Source: CANMXU01 sp052030545 (GTDB taxonomy: Bacteria > Pseudomonadota > Gammaproteobacteria > Enterobacterales > Alteromonadaceae). Taken from it: a stretch of DNA of 64,000 bases. The notes under the pieces are model-generated. The model did not search any database. It was not told the DNA's origin and saw only the letters and a program-made list of their open reading frames with translations. The position numbers and the translations under genes were made by a program. The stretch is from assembly GCF_052030545.1 (NCBI RefSeq), contig NZ_JBPDIH010000013.1, forward strand, positions 1 through 64,000, written 5' to 3'. Every line of letters begins with the position of its first letter. The stretch's first letter is position 1. Shown piece by piece: positions 63,464-64,000 of the stretch.

Positions 63464-64000
63464 TTATTTATTTTTTGTTGGACGCGGCCAACCTTGAATA
63501 TTGCGCTGCTTACCACGTGCTACCGCTAACTCTTCATCGGCAACATCTTTAGCAACCACAGAGCCTGCCCCAACTGTCGCAGTATTGCCAATGTTCACTG
63601 GTGCAACTAACGAGCTGTTTGAGCCAATAAAAGCATTGTCGCCAATGATGGTTTGAAACTTGTTCACGCCATCGTAGTTACAAGTAATCGTACCGGCACC
63701 AATATTTGAATAAGTGCCTACGGTGGTATCACCCAAATACGTTAAATGACCGGCTTTGCTGCCTTCACCTAAAGTTGATTTTTTCATTTCAACAAAGTTG
63801 CCAACATGAGCATTTTTTTCAATAACTGAGCCAGGGCGGATACGGGCAAATGGGCCTGCCGAGCTATCTTGTGCAAGGCTTGCTTGTTCAATAATTGAAT
63901 TAGGTTTTATTTCTGCATTTTCACCGATAGTGCAGTCTTTTAAGATACAGTTAGCGCCAATTTTTACGCCATCAGCTAAGGTGACTTTACCTTCAAAAAT
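63464..64000 (-). CDS. glmU: Bifunctional GlmU, C-terminal part (truncated by window edge)
   Basis: Only the last 178 residues are inside the window; the frame is open to base 64000. They form the left-handed beta-helix acetyltransferase of GlmU, which acetylates glucosamine-1-phosphate: FEGKVTLADGVKIGANC, AGPFARIRPGS, VGNFVEMKKSTLGEGSKAGHL, YLGDTTVG, GAGTITCNYDGVNKFQT (catalytic-histidine and lysine regions) and GAGSVVAKDV, ending QGWPRPTKNK. The uridylyltransferase half lies beyond the window. Confidence 0.96.
   Translation of the reverse strand: MFEGKVTLADGVKIGANCILKDCTIGENAEIKPNSIIEQASLAQDSSAGPFARIRPGSVIEKNAHVGNFVEMKKSTLGEGSKAGHLTYLGDTTVGTYSNIGAGTITCNYDGVNKFQTIIGDNAFIGSNSSLVAPVNIGNTATVGAGSVVAKDVADEELAVARGKQRNIQGWPRPTKNK

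Noticed and set aside
1..64000. tRNA, rRNA, phage or conjugative genes
   Set aside because: I saw no tRNA-like cloverleaf, rRNA segment, integrase, transposase or phage structural gene; the only mobile-type features are the two small non-coding inverted-repeat elements.

Overview
The window comes from an AT-rich marine gammaproteobacterium. Gene content and protein style (SSS-type hybrid sensor kinase, PEP-CTERM sorting tail, glmU/DeoR/glmS neighbourhood, DUF7151-type lipoproteins, many TonB/sulfatase/GH genes) suggest Alteromonadales, probably a Colwelliaceae such as Thalassotalea or Colwellia. This placement is inferred from protein resemblance; no rRNA is present.

Layout. 1-319: a heptanucleotide tandem repeat and a small MITE-like inverted-repeat element. 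320-5648: a CrbS/CbrA-like sensor kinase and small housekeeping or hypothetical genes. 5707-35940: a large carrageenan-utilisation locus, the centre of interest. 36031-42376: a convergent-hairpin terminator, a ModF-like ATPase, ppc, a divergent HemF-like protein and a YitT membrane protein. 42615-51281: one 2888-residue multidomain lipoprotein. 51465-53216: small genes (SnoaL-like, acetyltransferase, cytochrome b561). 53305-57007: a second, divergent glycan pair (GH16 lipoprotein and GH10 xylanase). 57092-59788: a 272-bp terminal-inverted-repeat element, then an arsenic operon (ArsC-ArsR fusion, Acr3, protein phosphatase). 59993-64000: glmS, a GlmR-like DeoR regulator, a periplasmic binding protein and the 3' part of glmU.

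How the carrageenan locus works (inference from family knowledge). A kappa/beta-carrageenase-like GH16 and two GH82-like (iota-carrageenase-related) beta-helix proteins would cut the polymer. Three FGly sulfatases would remove sulfate. A TonB-dependent receptor, helped by lipoproteins, would import oligosaccharides. A GH127 would release 3,6-anhydro-D-galactose. An aldehyde dehydrogenase, an enolase-superfamily cycloisomerase, a KDGal kinase (DgoK) and a KDPGal aldolase (DgoA) would carry it to pyruvate and glyceraldehyde-3-phosphate. A GntR/FadR-type regulator lies in the middle, and five copies of a 15-bp palindrome, AAACAT-N3-ATGTTT, sit in five intergenic regions of the locus and nowhere else that I found.

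Most interesting: the second GH82-like protein ends in calcium-binding thrombospondin-3-like repeats and a two-repeat dockerin-like module. It overlaps by one base (TAATG) with a gene for a cohesin-like protein bearing a PEP-CTERM sorting tail. This looks like a minimal two-gene cohesin/dockerin anchoring system for a carrageenan-active enzyme. Both GH82-like proteins also lack the second catalytic acid expected of iota-carrageenases.
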